Shown: positions 1 through 8,462 of the stretch, in pieces
Position numbering within the stretch: position 1 is the stretch's first letter
How the letters are laid out: the number at the start of each line of letters is the position of its first letter
Source of the DNA: DATLGB01 sp964242305
GTDB taxonomy: Bacteria; Actinomycetota; Thermoleophilia; Solirubrobacterales; Solirubrobacteraceae
Assembly (NCBI GenBank): GCA_964242305.1
Contig: CAXTBB010000020.1
Span: forward strand, 5,610 to 69,609
DNA: 64,000 bases
Direction of reading: 5' to 3'
Notes under the pieces: generated by a model
What the model saw: only the letters and a program-made list of their open reading frames with translations
What the model was told of the DNA's origin: nothing
Databases searched by the model: none
Translations under genes and position numbers: made by a program

Positions 1-1808
1 GACCACCCCCGGCCACCGTCGACGATCACGCGCGGGTGGAAGCGATCCACGACGGGGATCGCCATCCCCTCGTGGTCGGCCTGGGCGTGGGTGGTGACCA
101 GGGTGTCCAGGCGTTCGACGCCGAGCTCGCGGAGGCGGCTCACGATCGGCCCGCCCGGCGGGCCGGTGTCGAACAGCACCGCGCGTCCGTCGCGCTGGAT
201 CAGCGTGGCGTCGCCCTGGCCGATGTCGAGGAAGCTGACGACGGTCTCTCCGGGCTTCGGCGGCGGGAGCCCGCCGGAGCCGCGCGCGACGAGGAAGACG
301 ATGGCCAGCGCGACGACGACGAGCGCTGGTCTCGGGGCGCGCCACACGAGCGCGAGCGCGGCATACCCGGCCAGCGCACCGAGCGCACCCGGCAGCCGCA
401 GGGTGAGGACGCCGTGCGGGACGGCGGCCGCCGTGTTCGCCGCTCCGTCGACGAAACCGACGAGCGGACCGTTGATCGCGTTCAGCGGCGCCGCCAGGGC
501 CGGGTCGATCTGGGCGAGCGCCGCCGCGATCATCCCCAGCCACATGATCGGCGCCACGACCGGCGCGACGATCACGTTGGCCGGCAGCGAGGCGAGCGAC
601 ACCCGCCCGAAGTGGACGGCGAGCAGCGGAGCGGTGGCGATCGTGGCCGCGGCCGTCAGCGAGGCGGCCTCCGCCAGCGCCGGCGGCCACCGGCGCAGGC
701 GCACCCGCAGCGCCGGCGCCAGCGCCATCAGACCGACCACCGCCGCGAACGACAGCTGCCAGCCGACGTCGCCGGCCGCGTAGGGGTTCAGCGCGAGCGT
801 GACCGCCGCCGCCAGCCCGAGGGCGTACACCCGCGACGCGGGGCGCCCCGCGAGCGCCGCGATGAGCCCGGCGGCGCCCATCACCCCCGCCCGCTGGATC
901 GACGCTCCCGCGCCGGTCAAGGGCACGTAGAGGGCGATGAGCACGATGGCCGCCGTCAGCCGCGGTCGCAGCGGCACCCCGACGAACCCGCCGACCGCCA
1001 GCGCCAGCGTGGCCAAGAGCAGCACGTTCGTGCCCGAGACCGCGAGCAGGTGCGCGAGCCCGGACGCCTGGAACGCCGCCTTCGTCTCCGCGTCGATGCG
1101 ATCGTCGCCGCCGAGCACCATCCCGTCGAGCAGGGCGGCGTCCTGGCGAGGCAGTCCAACCGCCAGCCCGCGCTCGGCCCGCCGCCGCACCCCGTCGAGG
1201 ACGCCGAGCAGCCCGCCGCGGCGATCGCCCGTCGGCCGAGCCTCGTCGACGATGACTCCCGCGAGCGCACCCCGGCGCCGCTGCACCTCGTCGAAGTCGT
1301 CCAGGGCCTCCAGCCGCCCCCGCACGTCGAGCACGTCGCCCGCCCCCAGGCGACCCGACGCGCCGGGGCGGGCGGCGCCGGCCTTTGCCGCGGCGGTGAG
1401 GCGGGAGCGGTCGGGGAGCTTGAGCAGCAGCGGCTCGCTGCGGATCTCCGCGCGCGCGACCACCTCTCCGGACGCGCGCTCGCGCAGCGGCTCGAGCAGG
1501 GTCGCGCGCACGTGCACCGCCGTGCCCAGCGCGCCCGGCAGGCGCCCGGTGTCGATCGCCGCCCGCCGCGCGTCCGCAGCCATCGCCCCGCCGAGGACCG
1601 CCACGACGACCAGCGCCGCGACGGGCGGCCGCGCCGCGATCCACGCGCCCGCAAGCGCTACCGGTGCCGCCAGCCACGGCGCCCGACCGCCGCAGAGGAG
1701 GCCGGCCACCAGCGCGAACAGGACGAGGTGGCGGACGTGCAGCCGCGCCACCGCCAGCCACTCGGCGGCGGCGACGGCGAAACGCGGGCCGGGGGCGCCG
1801 CCGGTCAC
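1..1808 (-). CDS. comEC: ComEC/Rec2 competence DNA channel (3' part cut off by window edge)
   Basis: Membrane channel that carries single-stranded DNA into the cytoplasm during natural transformation. About 602 codons are visible and the frame runs off the left edge. The frame shows hydrophobic N-terminal helices, then LLDGMVLGGD, then HLLAVSGTNV (the ComEC core signature) and DVGWQLSFAAVVGL within a long hydrophobic stretch. A metallo-beta-lactamase-like domain follows, with FLDIGQGDATLI and THAQADHEGM in place of the usual metal-binding HxHxDH. The GTG start at 1808 overlaps the comEA stop by 4 nt (GTGA), so the two genes are probably translationally coupled. The family assignment is firm; the C-terminus cannot be judged. 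Confidence 0.93.
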   Translation of the reverse strand, partial: MTGGAPGPRFAVAAAEWLAVARLHVRHLVLFALVAGLLCGGRAPWLAAPVALAGAWIAARPPVAALVVVAVLGGAMAADARRAAIDTGRLPGALGTAVHVRATLLEPLRERASGEVVARAEIRSEPLLLKLPDRSRLTAAAKAGAARPGASGRLGAGDVLDVRGRLEALDDFDEVQRRRGALAGVIVDEARPTGDRRGGLLGVLDGVRRRAERGLAVGLPRQDAALLDGMVLGGDDRIDAETKAAFQASGLAHLLAVSGTNVLLLATLALAVGGFVGVPLRPRLTAAIVLIALYVPLTGAGASIQRAGVMGAAGLIAALAGRPASRVYALGLAAAVTLALNPYAAGDVGWQLSFAAVVGLMALAPALRVRLRRWPPALAEAASLTAAATIATAPLLAVHFGRVSLASLPANVIVAPVVAPIMWLGMIAAALAQIDPALAAPLNAINGPLVGFVDGAANTAAAVPHGVLTLRLPGALGALAGYAALALVWRAPRPALVVVALAIVFLVARGSGGLPPPKPGETVVSFLDIGQGDATLIQRDGRAVLFDTGPPGGPIVSRLRELGVERLDTLVTTHAQADHEGMAIPVVDRFHPRVIVDGGRGW

Positions 1809-2419
1809 ACGGTGACCTTGTCGCGGAGGGAGGTCATCGTGGCTTCGCCGATACCGGGGACCTGGTCGAGCTCCTCGACGTTGCCGTAGCCGCCATGGGC
1901 CTCCCGGTAGTCGAGGATCTGCTGCGCGGTGACCGGGCCGATGCCCTGCAGGGCGTCCAGCTGCTCGAGCGTCGCCGTGTTGAGGTTGATCGGGCCGGCC
2001 GGGGTGACGGACGTGGCCACGCCTCCGGCAGCGGCGGTGACCGGGGGCGCGCGGGCCGGCACGATGATCTGCCGGCCGTCCTCGACCTTCTGGGCCAGGT
2101 TGACCTGCGTCAGGTCCGCCCGCCGGCGGGCGCCGCCGGCGCGGCGCACCGCGTCGTCGACCCGCGCGCCGGCCCGCATTCGGTACACGCCCGGCCGCAG
2201 CACCGCGCCCGCCACGTGCACGACCACCCGTCCCCCGCCGCTGCGACCGTCGCCCGACCCCGAGCCGCCGCCGCGCTGCACGGCGATCGGCTCCGCCGCG
2301 CCCGCGCCCTCCTCCTTGCGCGCCGACGCGACCTCGCGGACCCCGAACGCCAGCACCGCGAGCGCCGCGAGCGCATAGGCGACGAGGTGGCTGCGCGGGA
2401 GGTCGGGCACCCGCTCCAC
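1805..2419 (-). CDS. comEA: ComEA DNA-uptake receptor
   Basis: 204-residue membrane-anchored double-stranded DNA receptor that passes DNA to ComEC. One transmembrane helix lies at about residues 13-28 and a Gly/Ser linker at about 49-64. An SLBB domain follows (about 66-122, with GAVLRPGVYR). The C-terminus has two helix-hairpin-helix motifs (about 143-204): LQGIGPVTAQQILDYR and VPGIGEATMTSLRD. This is the usual ComEA layout and length. The start is GTG at 2419 and I see no convincing Shine-Dalgarno upstream. It is the first gene of a comEA-comEC pair; the 178 nt between it and leuS hold no gene I can support. Confidence 0.94.
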   Translation of the reverse strand: MERVPDLPRSHLVAYALAALAVLAFGVREVASARKEEGAGAAEPIAVQRGGGSGSGDGRSGGGRVVVHVAGAVLRPGVYRMRAGARVDDAVRRAGGARRRADLTQVNLAQKVEDGRQIIVPARAPPVTAAAGGVATSVTPAGPINLNTATLEQLDALQGIGPVTAQQILDYREAHGGYGNVEELDQVPGIGEATMTSLRDKVTV

Positions 2420-2597
2420 ACTGCCGCGAGGGAGGTGACCGATCTAGGCGCAGGTGTGAAAAAGGCCCGTCATGACTGCACCGTTTTCGCGCGATGGCAC
2501 GACCTGGCCGTGACCGCGGACCGGCGACAGGCGGTGAGCCGGTCGTTCTGCTCGTCAGACGAGCGCAACGACTGGGTCACCGGCGGTGCGAGCGCGG

Positions 2598-5060
2598 CTA
2601 GCGGACGACGAGGTTGACGAGCTTGTCCGGGACGACGATGACCTTGACGACCTCGAGGCCGTCGGTGTGCTGGGCGGCGTTGGGGAGGGCGCGGGCGTCG
2701 GCCTCCAGCTCGTCGCGGGAGCGGCCGGCGGGGGTCTCGAAGCGATCGCGCACCTTGCCGTTGACCTGCACGATGACGGTGACCGTGTCCTGCTCCAGGA
2801 ACGTCGGATCGGCGGCCGGCCACGGCTCCTCCCAGATCCGCTCGCCGGTCAGCTTGAAGTACGCGTCCGCGCCCGTATGGGGAGCGAAGGGGAAGATCAG
2901 CGACGCGGCCGTGGAGGCGGCGAAGTGCAGCGCGTCGACAGCGGCGCCGCGGTGCCGGTAGCACTCGTTGACGAGCTCCATGACCGCGGCTATGGCCGTG
3001 TTGAAGGCGAAGCGGCCCGACATGTCGTGGGTGACCTTGTCGATCGCCCAGTGGGCCTTGCGCACCACGACCAGGTCGTCCCCCGACAGCTCACCGCGCA
3101 CCTCCGGCTCGCGCGCCCCGGACTCGTCGGCGACCTCGGCACACAGCCGCCACAGCCGCGACAGGAAGCGGTGGACGCCCTCGACGCCGTCGTCGCGCCA
3201 GTCGATGTCCTGGTCGGGCGGCCCGATGAACATCGTGTAACAGCGGGCGGTGTCCGACCCGTAGCGGTCCATGTACGTCTGTGGGGAGATCATGTTCCCC
3301 TTGGACTTGGACATCTTCGCCCCGTCGCGGGTGATCATGCCCTGGGTGAACAGCCGGGCGAAGGGCTCGTCGAAGCCGAGCAGCCCGAGGTCGTGCAGCG
3401 CCTTGACGAAGAAGCGCGCGTACATCAGGTGCAGGATCGCGTGCTCGACGCCGCCGATGTACTGGTCGACCGGCGCCCACTCGGCGACCACCGCGGGGTC
3501 CCATGCGGCGTCGTCGTTGAGCGCGTCGCAGTAGCGCAGGAAGTACCAGGACGAGTCGACGAACGTGTCCATCGTGTCGGTCTCCCGGCGGGCGGGGCCG
3601 TCGCACGACGGACAGGTCGTGTGCACCCACGCCTCAGCCGTGGCCAGCGGCGAGCGCCCCTGCGGCGCGTAGTCCTCGACGTCGGGCAGGATCACGGGAA
3701 GCTGAGCCTCCGGCACCGGCTGCATGCCGCACCGCTCGCAGTAGACGATCGGGATCGGGCAGCCCCAGTAGCGCTGCCTCGAGAGCAGCCAGTCGCGCAG
3801 CCGGTAGTTGACCGAGCGGTGGCCCTTGCCCTCCGTGTCCAGCCAGTCGACGATCGCCTCCAGCGCCTCGCGGTTGTGCGTCCCGTCGAAGCGTGGATCG
3901 GAGTCGATCAGCGGCCCGTCGCCCGTGTAGGGCAACTCGCCGTCGTCGGGTGGCTGGGAGGCAATCACCCGCTTGATCGGCAGCTCGAACCGCTCCGCGA
4001 AGGCATGGTCGCGCTCGTCGTGTCCCGGCACGGCCATGATCGCGCCGGTGCCGTACTCCATCAGCACGTAGTCGGCGACGTACATGGGGATCTCCTCGCC
4101 GCTGACCGGGTTGGTGACCGTGCGACCCAGCGGCACGCCCGTCTTCTCACGGTCCGCGTCCCCGCGCTCCTCGGCCGACTCGCGCGCGGCGGCGTTCACG
4201 TACGCATGGACGTCGGCCTCGTGCGGGGTTCCGGCCGCCAACTTGAAGACGTCCGGATGCTCCGGCGACATGACGAAGAAGGTCGCCCCGAACAGCGTGT
4301 CGGGCCGCGTGGTGAAGACGGGGTAGTCGGTGCCCAGCGCGTCGCAGCGGAAGGTGACCTCGGCGCCGTAGGAGCGACCGATCCAGTTGCGCTGCATCGT
4401 CTTGACGTGCTCGGGCCATTCGATGCCGTCGAGATCGTCGACCAGCCGGTCCGCGTAGTCGGTGATGCGGAAGAACCACTGCTCGAGCTGACGGATCTCG
4501 ACCGGCGTCCCGCAGCGCTCGCAGCGCCCGTCGATGACCTGCTCGTTGGCGAGCACGGTCGCGTCCTTCGGGCACCAGTTGACGGCGGCGTCCTTGCGGT
4601 AGGCGAGGCCGCGCTCGAACAGCTGCAGGAAGATCCACTGCGTCCAGCGGTAGTAGCGCGGCTCGTGGGTGCCGAACTCACGCGTCCAGTCGATCGAGAT
4701 CCCCCACGTGCGGAACTGGCGCTGAAAGGAGGCGATCGACTTCGCGGTGCTGTCGCGCGGGTGCTCGCCCGTGCGGATGGCGTGGTTCTCCGCCGGCAGG
4801 CCGAACGCGTCGTAGCCCATCGGGTGCAGGACGCGCTTGCCCGTGCGCCGGTGGAAGTGCGCCACCGCGTCCCCGATCGAGTAGTTCTTCAGGTGCCCCA
4901 TGTGCGGCTCGCCGCTCGGGTACGGGAGCATCTCCAGCACGTAGGAGGTCTCGGCGCCGCCGACGTCGTCGTTGGAGACCGTCCAGGTCTGCTCGCGCTC
5001 CCAGACGTCCTGCCAGCGCGGCTCGATGGCCTTGGGGTCGTAGCGGCGATCGTCGCTCAT
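2598..5060 (-). CDS. leuS: Leucyl-tRNA synthetase
   Basis: Class I aminoacyl-tRNA synthetase charging tRNA-Leu, 820 residues, which is normal for the bacterial enzyme. The HIGH-type motif is HMGH at residues 53-56, after PYPSGEP. KMSKSKGN begins at residue 582. An inserted editing domain and a C-terminal anticodon-binding region lie between and after these. The frame is open further upstream, but the ATG at 5060 starts the conserved N-terminus (MSDDRRYDPK); the extension would overlap the divergent gene at 5115. The gene sits beside comEA-comEC and downstream of the proBA-nadD-rsfS block, as in other Actinomycetota. Confidence 0.97.
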   Translation of the reverse strand: MSDDRRYDPKAIEPRWQDVWEREQTWTVSNDDVGGAETSYVLEMLPYPSGEPHMGHLKNYSIGDAVAHFHRRTGKRVLHPMGYDAFGLPAENHAIRTGEHPRDSTAKSIASFQRQFRTWGISIDWTREFGTHEPRYYRWTQWIFLQLFERGLAYRKDAAVNWCPKDATVLANEQVIDGRCERCGTPVEIRQLEQWFFRITDYADRLVDDLDGIEWPEHVKTMQRNWIGRSYGAEVTFRCDALGTDYPVFTTRPDTLFGATFFVMSPEHPDVFKLAAGTPHEADVHAYVNAAARESAEERGDADREKTGVPLGRTVTNPVSGEEIPMYVADYVLMEYGTGAIMAVPGHDERDHAFAERFELPIKRVIASQPPDDGELPYTGDGPLIDSDPRFDGTHNREALEAIVDWLDTEGKGHRSVNYRLRDWLLSRQRYWGCPIPIVYCERCGMQPVPEAQLPVILPDVEDYAPQGRSPLATAEAWVHTTCPSCDGPARRETDTMDTFVDSSWYFLRYCDALNDDAAWDPAVVAEWAPVDQYIGGVEHAILHLMYARFFVKALHDLGLLGFDEPFARLFTQGMITRDGAKMSKSKGNMISPQTYMDRYGSDTARCYTMFIGPPDQDIDWRDDGVEGVHRFLSRLWRLCAEVADESGAREPEVRGELSGDDLVVVRKAHWAIDKVTHDMSGRFAFNTAIAAVMELVNECYRHRGAAVDALHFAASTAASLIFPFAPHTGADAYFKLTGERIWEEPWPAADPTFLEQDTVTVIVQVNGKVRDRFETPAGRSRDELEADARALPNAAQHTDGLEVVKVIVVPDKLVNLVVR

Positions 5061-5114
5061 CGTGGACCGGCGACGATAGAAGGGACTCGCCGCCCGTTCT
5101 CGTATTCCCAAGGG

Positions 5115-5750
5115 ATGGCTGACGGGCGCCCCCACATCGAGGCGAGCCGCCGCGTGGCGTCGATCATGCGCGCCGCGGAGGACACCGCCAACGAGATCCG
5201 CGCGGAGGCTGAGCGCCGCGCCGACCAGCGCATCGCCGAGGCCGCCCGCGCCGGCGACCTCCGCGTCGCCGCCGCCGAGGAGGAGGCCGCCGAGCTGCTC
5301 GCCGAGGCCCGCGCGGAGGCCGCAACCGTCACCGACACCGCCTTCACCGACGCGACCCGCCTGCGCGAGGACGCCCGCTCCGAGTCCAGCCGCATCGTGG
5401 GCGAGGCGCGCGCGGAGGCCGAGGAGGTCCAGCGCATCGCCGAGGTCTTCGCGACCCAGACCCGCGAGGACGCCGAGCAGTCGGCGCGCAAGCAGCTCGG
5501 CCGCGCGCGCGAGCTCGCCGCCGAGGTCCTCCAGGACGGCGAGGAGATGAGCACGCAGCTGAGCCAGCTCTCCGAGTCCCTTCGCCGCAACGCCGAGCTG
5601 CTGCTGCGCGACGTCAGCGCCGCCCACCGCTCCATGAGCGAGCGGCTCGACGATGCCGGCGTCGACCTCGGCGAGACCCGTCCGGCCCGCCGGCCCCGCC
5701 CCGCCGCGATCGAGGACGTCCCCGAGTTCGTCCCCCGCTCGCCGCGCTAG
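5115..5750 (+). CDS. Coiled-coil protein, DivIVA/ATP-synthase-b-like
   Basis: 211 residues, almost entirely charged alpha-helix rich in Ala, Glu and Arg, with heptad-like periodicity from about residue 10 to 185. The C-terminal tail is Pro/Arg-rich (about 190-211). There is no signal peptide or membrane span. The composition resembles DivIVA- or Wag31-like cell-pole proteins, but I do not see a clear DivIVA N-terminal lipid-binding motif, so this is a structural description rather than a function. It is divergent from leuS with 54 nt between starts. The ATG at 5115 directly follows AAGGG, too close for a normal ribosome-binding site, so a leaderless mRNA is possible. Its stop lies in a CTAG shared with the tail of a minus-strand fragment. 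Confidence 0.75.
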   Translation: MADGRPHIEASRRVASIMRAAEDTANEIRAEAERRADQRIAEAARAGDLRVAAAEEEAAELLAEARAEAATVTDTAFTDATRLREDARSESSRIVGEARAEAEEVQRIAEVFATQTREDAEQSARKQLGRARELAAEVLQDGEEMSTQLSQLSESLRRNAELLLRDVSAAHRSMSERLDDAGVDLGETRPARRPRPAAIEDVPEFVPRSPR

Positions 5751-5985
5751 CGCGCCGGGGTCGCCACCACGGCGTTGGGCGCGCGCAGCACGCAGACGAC
5801 CGGCGTGCGCTCGATGGACGATCGAGCCGCGCCACTATCGGCAGGCCACGGGGCGGTACGAAGGTCGGGACGAGGCGGCTATCTGCCGACAGAGCGAGCG
5901 TGCGGCAGAGCCAGACCGACGTGCGGGTCGATCCGCCGCGAACTGGTCAGCGCGCCTCGCTAAACTGCGCTGCGCAGTAGGCCTT

Positions 5986-6058
5986 GGGGCTGTAGCTCAG
6001 CTGGAAGAGCGTCGCGCTGGCAGCGCGAAGGTCAGGGGTTCGAGCCCCCTCAGCTCCA
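5986..6058 (+). tRNA. tRNA-Ala (anticodon GGC)
   Basis: The full cloverleaf can be folded by eye. The acceptor stem GGGGCTG pairs with CAGCTCC, including the G3:U70 pair that identifies tRNA-Ala. The anticodon stem is TCGCG/CGCGA, the loop is CTGGCAG, and anticodon GGC lies at 6019-6021. The T-arm is AGGGG-TTCGAGC-CCCCT and the discriminator is A73. CCA is not encoded. The upstream 235 nt (5751-5985) have no gene I can support. Confidence 0.96.
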
Positions 6059-6240
6059 CTAGGACTCGCTCCGCGCCTCGACCCGCAGCTTCGCTGTGGC
6101 GGCTCCGGACGGGAGGCCGATCAGCGTCGTCGTGCCGCGCAGGTAGACGTCCGTCTCGTTCCCCAAGTCGTGATCGGGATCGAGCACCGTCGGGGGAGCG
6201 AACGCGACCATCGAGCCGTCCGTGCTCAAGACGGGCTGGC
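6059..6240 (-). pseudogene. Fragment of a TolB/PD40-type beta-propeller protein
   Basis: A minus-strand frame of about 55 codons with no proper start ends at TAG 6061-6059, touching the tRNA-Ala. It reads like one propeller blade: LSTDGSMVAFAPPTVLDPDH, then NETDVYLRG and TTTLIGLPSGA. This resembles the pattern S.DG..VAF......D......DVYVRD..TT.LVS.. of PD40/WD40-like extracellular propellers. It is probably the 3' end of a lost gene next to the tRNA, a common integration and deletion point. The family resemblance is by eye only. Confidence 0.5.
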
Positions 6241-6247
6241 TCGGGGT

Positions 6248-6595
6248 TCAACTGCCGGTCGACGACGCCACGTGCTTGGGAGCTTCACCCCACAGCTGCT
6301 CGAGCCGGTAGTACTCGCGAGCGTCCGGCGTGAACAGGTGGACGACGACGTCGAGGTAGTCCATCAGGATCCAGTGGGCCTCGGGCAGGCCCTCGACGCG
6401 GCGCGGGTTGGTGCCGTGGTCCTTCTTCATCCCCTCGAGGATGCCGTCGTGGATCGCCTTGACCTGCCGGTCGGTGTTGCCGGTGGCGATGACGAAGTGG
6501 TCGGTGTAGCCCAGCAGCTCGCCGACGTCGAGGCGGACGACGTCGATCGCCTTCTTGTCGGCCGCGTACTCCTCGATGTCCTCGACAAGCGTCAT
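6248..6595 (-). CDS. rsfS: Ribosomal silencing factor RsfS
   Basis: 115 residues, the usual length. RsfS binds ribosomal protein L14 and blocks joining of the ribosomal subunits when nutrients are scarce. Family features seen are DHFVIATGNTDRQVKAI and EAHWILMDYLDVVVHLF. The ATG at 6595 overlaps the nadD stop (ATGA). It is the last gene of proB-proA-nadD-rsfS, the position it holds in many Gram-positive bacteria. The C-terminal tail after the conserved domain is short and low in complexity. Confidence 0.95.
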   Translation of the reverse strand: MTLVEDIEEYAADKKAIDVVRLDVGELLGYTDHFVIATGNTDRQVKAIHDGILEGMKKDHGTNPRRVEGLPEAHWILMDYLDVVVHLFTPDAREYYRLEQLWGEAPKHVASSTGS

Positions 6596-7185
6596 GCGTA
6601 CAACCCGTCGGCGGCGATGCGGTCGGCGACGGCGGCGGGGACGAGGTGGCGGATCGGGCGGCCGGCGGCCACGCGGGCGCGGATCGCGGACGAGGAGATG
6701 TCGAGGCGAGGCATGTCGAAGAAGGTGATGCGCTGGAAGCCGACCAGGCCGGAGCACCGGTCGAGGATGTCCTGCTGCGCGGTGTCGCCCCGTTTGGCGA
6801 CGGCGATCCGGGCCATGGACAGCACCGTCTCGGGCTCGCGCCAGTCCGGCAGGCCGAGAGCCTGGTCGGCACCGACGATGAAGGTCAGCTCGTCTCCGGC
6901 AGCATGCAGGCCTCTCAGGGTATCGACGGTGTACGACGGCCCGGCCCGGCGCACCTCGTCGCGCAGGACCTCGAGGCCCGGCTCCTCGGCGGCGGCGAGC
7001 TCGCACAGCTCCACGCGGACGGCCGCGGGTGGCTGGGACGGGTCGATGGGCTTGTGCGGCGGCGTCCCCGCCGGCACCAGCTTCACCGCGTCGAGCCCGA
7101 GCTGGTCGCGGGCCTCCATCGCGCAGACGAGGTGGGCCAGGTGCGGCGGGTTGAACGTCCCGCCCAGCAGTCCGATCGCACCCAC
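6592..7185 (-). CDS. nadD: Nicotinate-nucleotide adenylyltransferase
   Basis: 197-residue enzyme that adenylates nicotinate mononucleotide in NAD synthesis. The nucleotidyltransferase signature GGTFNPPHLAHL is at residues 8-19 and the second signature is ISSSAIRARV near the C-terminus. The GTG at 7185 lies one nucleotide after the proA stop (TGA-C-GTG) and places the signature at the expected position; the open frame extends further upstream but only as antisense-like sequence inside proA. Its own stop overlaps the rsfS start. Confidence 0.95.
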   Translation of the reverse strand: MGAIGLLGGTFNPPHLAHLVCAMEARDQLGLDAVKLVPAGTPPHKPIDPSQPPAAVRVELCELAAAEEPGLEVLRDEVRRAGPSYTVDTLRGLHAAGDELTFIVGADQALGLPDWREPETVLSMARIAVAKRGDTAQQDILDRCSGLVGFQRITFFDMPRLDISSSAIRARVAAGRPIRHLVPAAVADRIAADGLYA

Positions 7186-7186
7186 G

Positions 7187-8452
7187 TCAGGGGCGGCTGT
7201 GACCGGTGCCCTCGACCAGCCACCGGTAGGTGCAGAGCTCGGTGAGGCCGATCGGCCCGCGGGCGTGCAGCTTCTGGGTCGAGTTGGCGATCTCGGCGCC
7301 CATGCCGAACTCGCCGCCGTCGGTGAAGCGCGTGGAGGCGTTGACGTAGACGCAAGCGGCGTCGACGCCGAGCTGGAACGCGCGCGCGGAGGACGTGGAC
7401 TCGGTGAGGATCGCCTCCGAGTGGCCGGAGCCGTAGCGGGCGATGTGCTCCATCGCCTCCTCGAGTGAGTCGACCACGCCGACGGCGAGCTCCAGCGCGA
7501 GGTACTCCGCCGCCCAGTCCGCCTCCGTCGCGGCGCGGTCGCCCGGCTCGCCGGCCAGCGCCGAGGCGCGCTCGTCCAGGGCCAGGGTGACGCCCGCGGC
7601 GCGAAGCTCCGGGAGCGCGCGGGCCAGGTACGCCCCCGCCACGTCGGCGTGCACGAGCAGGGTCTCCATGGCGTTGCACGCGCTCGGGCGCTGCGCCTTG
7701 GCGTTGACCGCGATCCGCACGGCGGCATCGAGGTCGGCGCTGGCGTCCACGAAGGTGTGGCAGACCCCCGCGGCGGCGTAGATGACCGGCACGGTGGCGA
7801 CGTCCATGAGCGCCTTCTTCAGGCCCTCGCCGCCGCGCGGGATGATCAGGTCCACGAACTCGCGCTGGGTGGCCAGCTCGCCGAGCTCGGCGCGGCCACC
7901 CCCGCCGACCAGCGACACCGCCGCGGCGGGCAGGCCGGCCGCCTCGACCGCGTCGCGGACGATCTCGGTGAGGACGGCGTTGGAGTGCAGGGCGCTGGAG
8001 GACCCGCGCAGGACGATCGCGTTGCCCGACTTCAGGCACAGGGCGGCGCAGTCGATCGTCACGTTCGGGCGCGACTCGTAGACGACGGCGATGACGCCGA
8101 GCGGGACGCGCACGCGGCGCAGCTCGAGGCCGTTGGGCAGCCGCTTGCCGCCGAGCACCTCGCCGACGGGGTCCGGCAGCGTGGCGACCGCGCGGGCGCC
8201 GGCGGCGATGCCGGAGATCCGCGCGTCGTCCAGCATCAGGCGGTCCAGGAGCGCGTCCGAGAGCCCGGTCTCGCGGCCGTTGGCGAGGTCGCGGGCGTTG
8301 GCCTCGAGGATCTCGGGCGTGCGGGCGATCAGCGCGTCGGCGATCGCGTGCAGGGCGGCGTCCTTGCGCGCGGTGTCCACCTGCGCGAGGACCCGCGCCG
8401 CGGCCGCGGCGGCGCGGCAGATCTCGGTGACGGATTCGGTGGCGAGCGCCAT
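7187..8452 (-). CDS. proA: Gamma-glutamyl phosphate reductase
   Basis: 421-residue NADPH-dependent enzyme of the aldehyde dehydrogenase superfamily; second step of proline synthesis from glutamate. Motifs seen are YESRPNVTIDCAALCLKSGN, the catalytic cysteine in QRPSACNAMETLLVH, and the C-terminal GPIGLTELCTYRW. It lies 10 nt after proB and one nucleotide before nadD, in one operon. Length and start (ATG at 8452) fit the family. Confidence 0.97.
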   Translation of the reverse strand: MALATESVTEICRAAAAAARVLAQVDTARKDAALHAIADALIARTPEILEANARDLANGRETGLSDALLDRLMLDDARISGIAAGARAVATLPDPVGEVLGGKRLPNGLELRRVRVPLGVIAVVYESRPNVTIDCAALCLKSGNAIVLRGSSSALHSNAVLTEIVRDAVEAAGLPAAAVSLVGGGGRAELGELATQREFVDLIIPRGGEGLKKALMDVATVPVIYAAAGVCHTFVDASADLDAAVRIAVNAKAQRPSACNAMETLLVHADVAGAYLARALPELRAAGVTLALDERASALAGEPGDRAATEADWAAEYLALELAVGVVDSLEEAMEHIARYGSGHSEAILTESTSSARAFQLGVDAACVYVNASTRFTDGGEFGMGAEIANSTQKLHARGPIGLTELCTYRWLVEGTGHSRP

Positions 8453-8462
8453 GCCCTAGAGG

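Noticed and set aside
36..1889. Long plus-strand open frame opposite comEC
   Set aside because: Arg/Gln/His-rich composition typical of antisense frames in GC-rich DNA; comEC on the other strand has clear domain motifs.
5747..5830. Minus-strand stretch reading RTPVVCVLRAPNAVVATPAR before a stop
   Set aside because: Protein-like but very short and without start or recognisable family; too weak to call a pseudogene.
5997..6251. 84-codon minus frame covering the tRNA-Ala
   Set aside because: Translates the tRNA gene (the familiar LEPLTFALP-type artefact).
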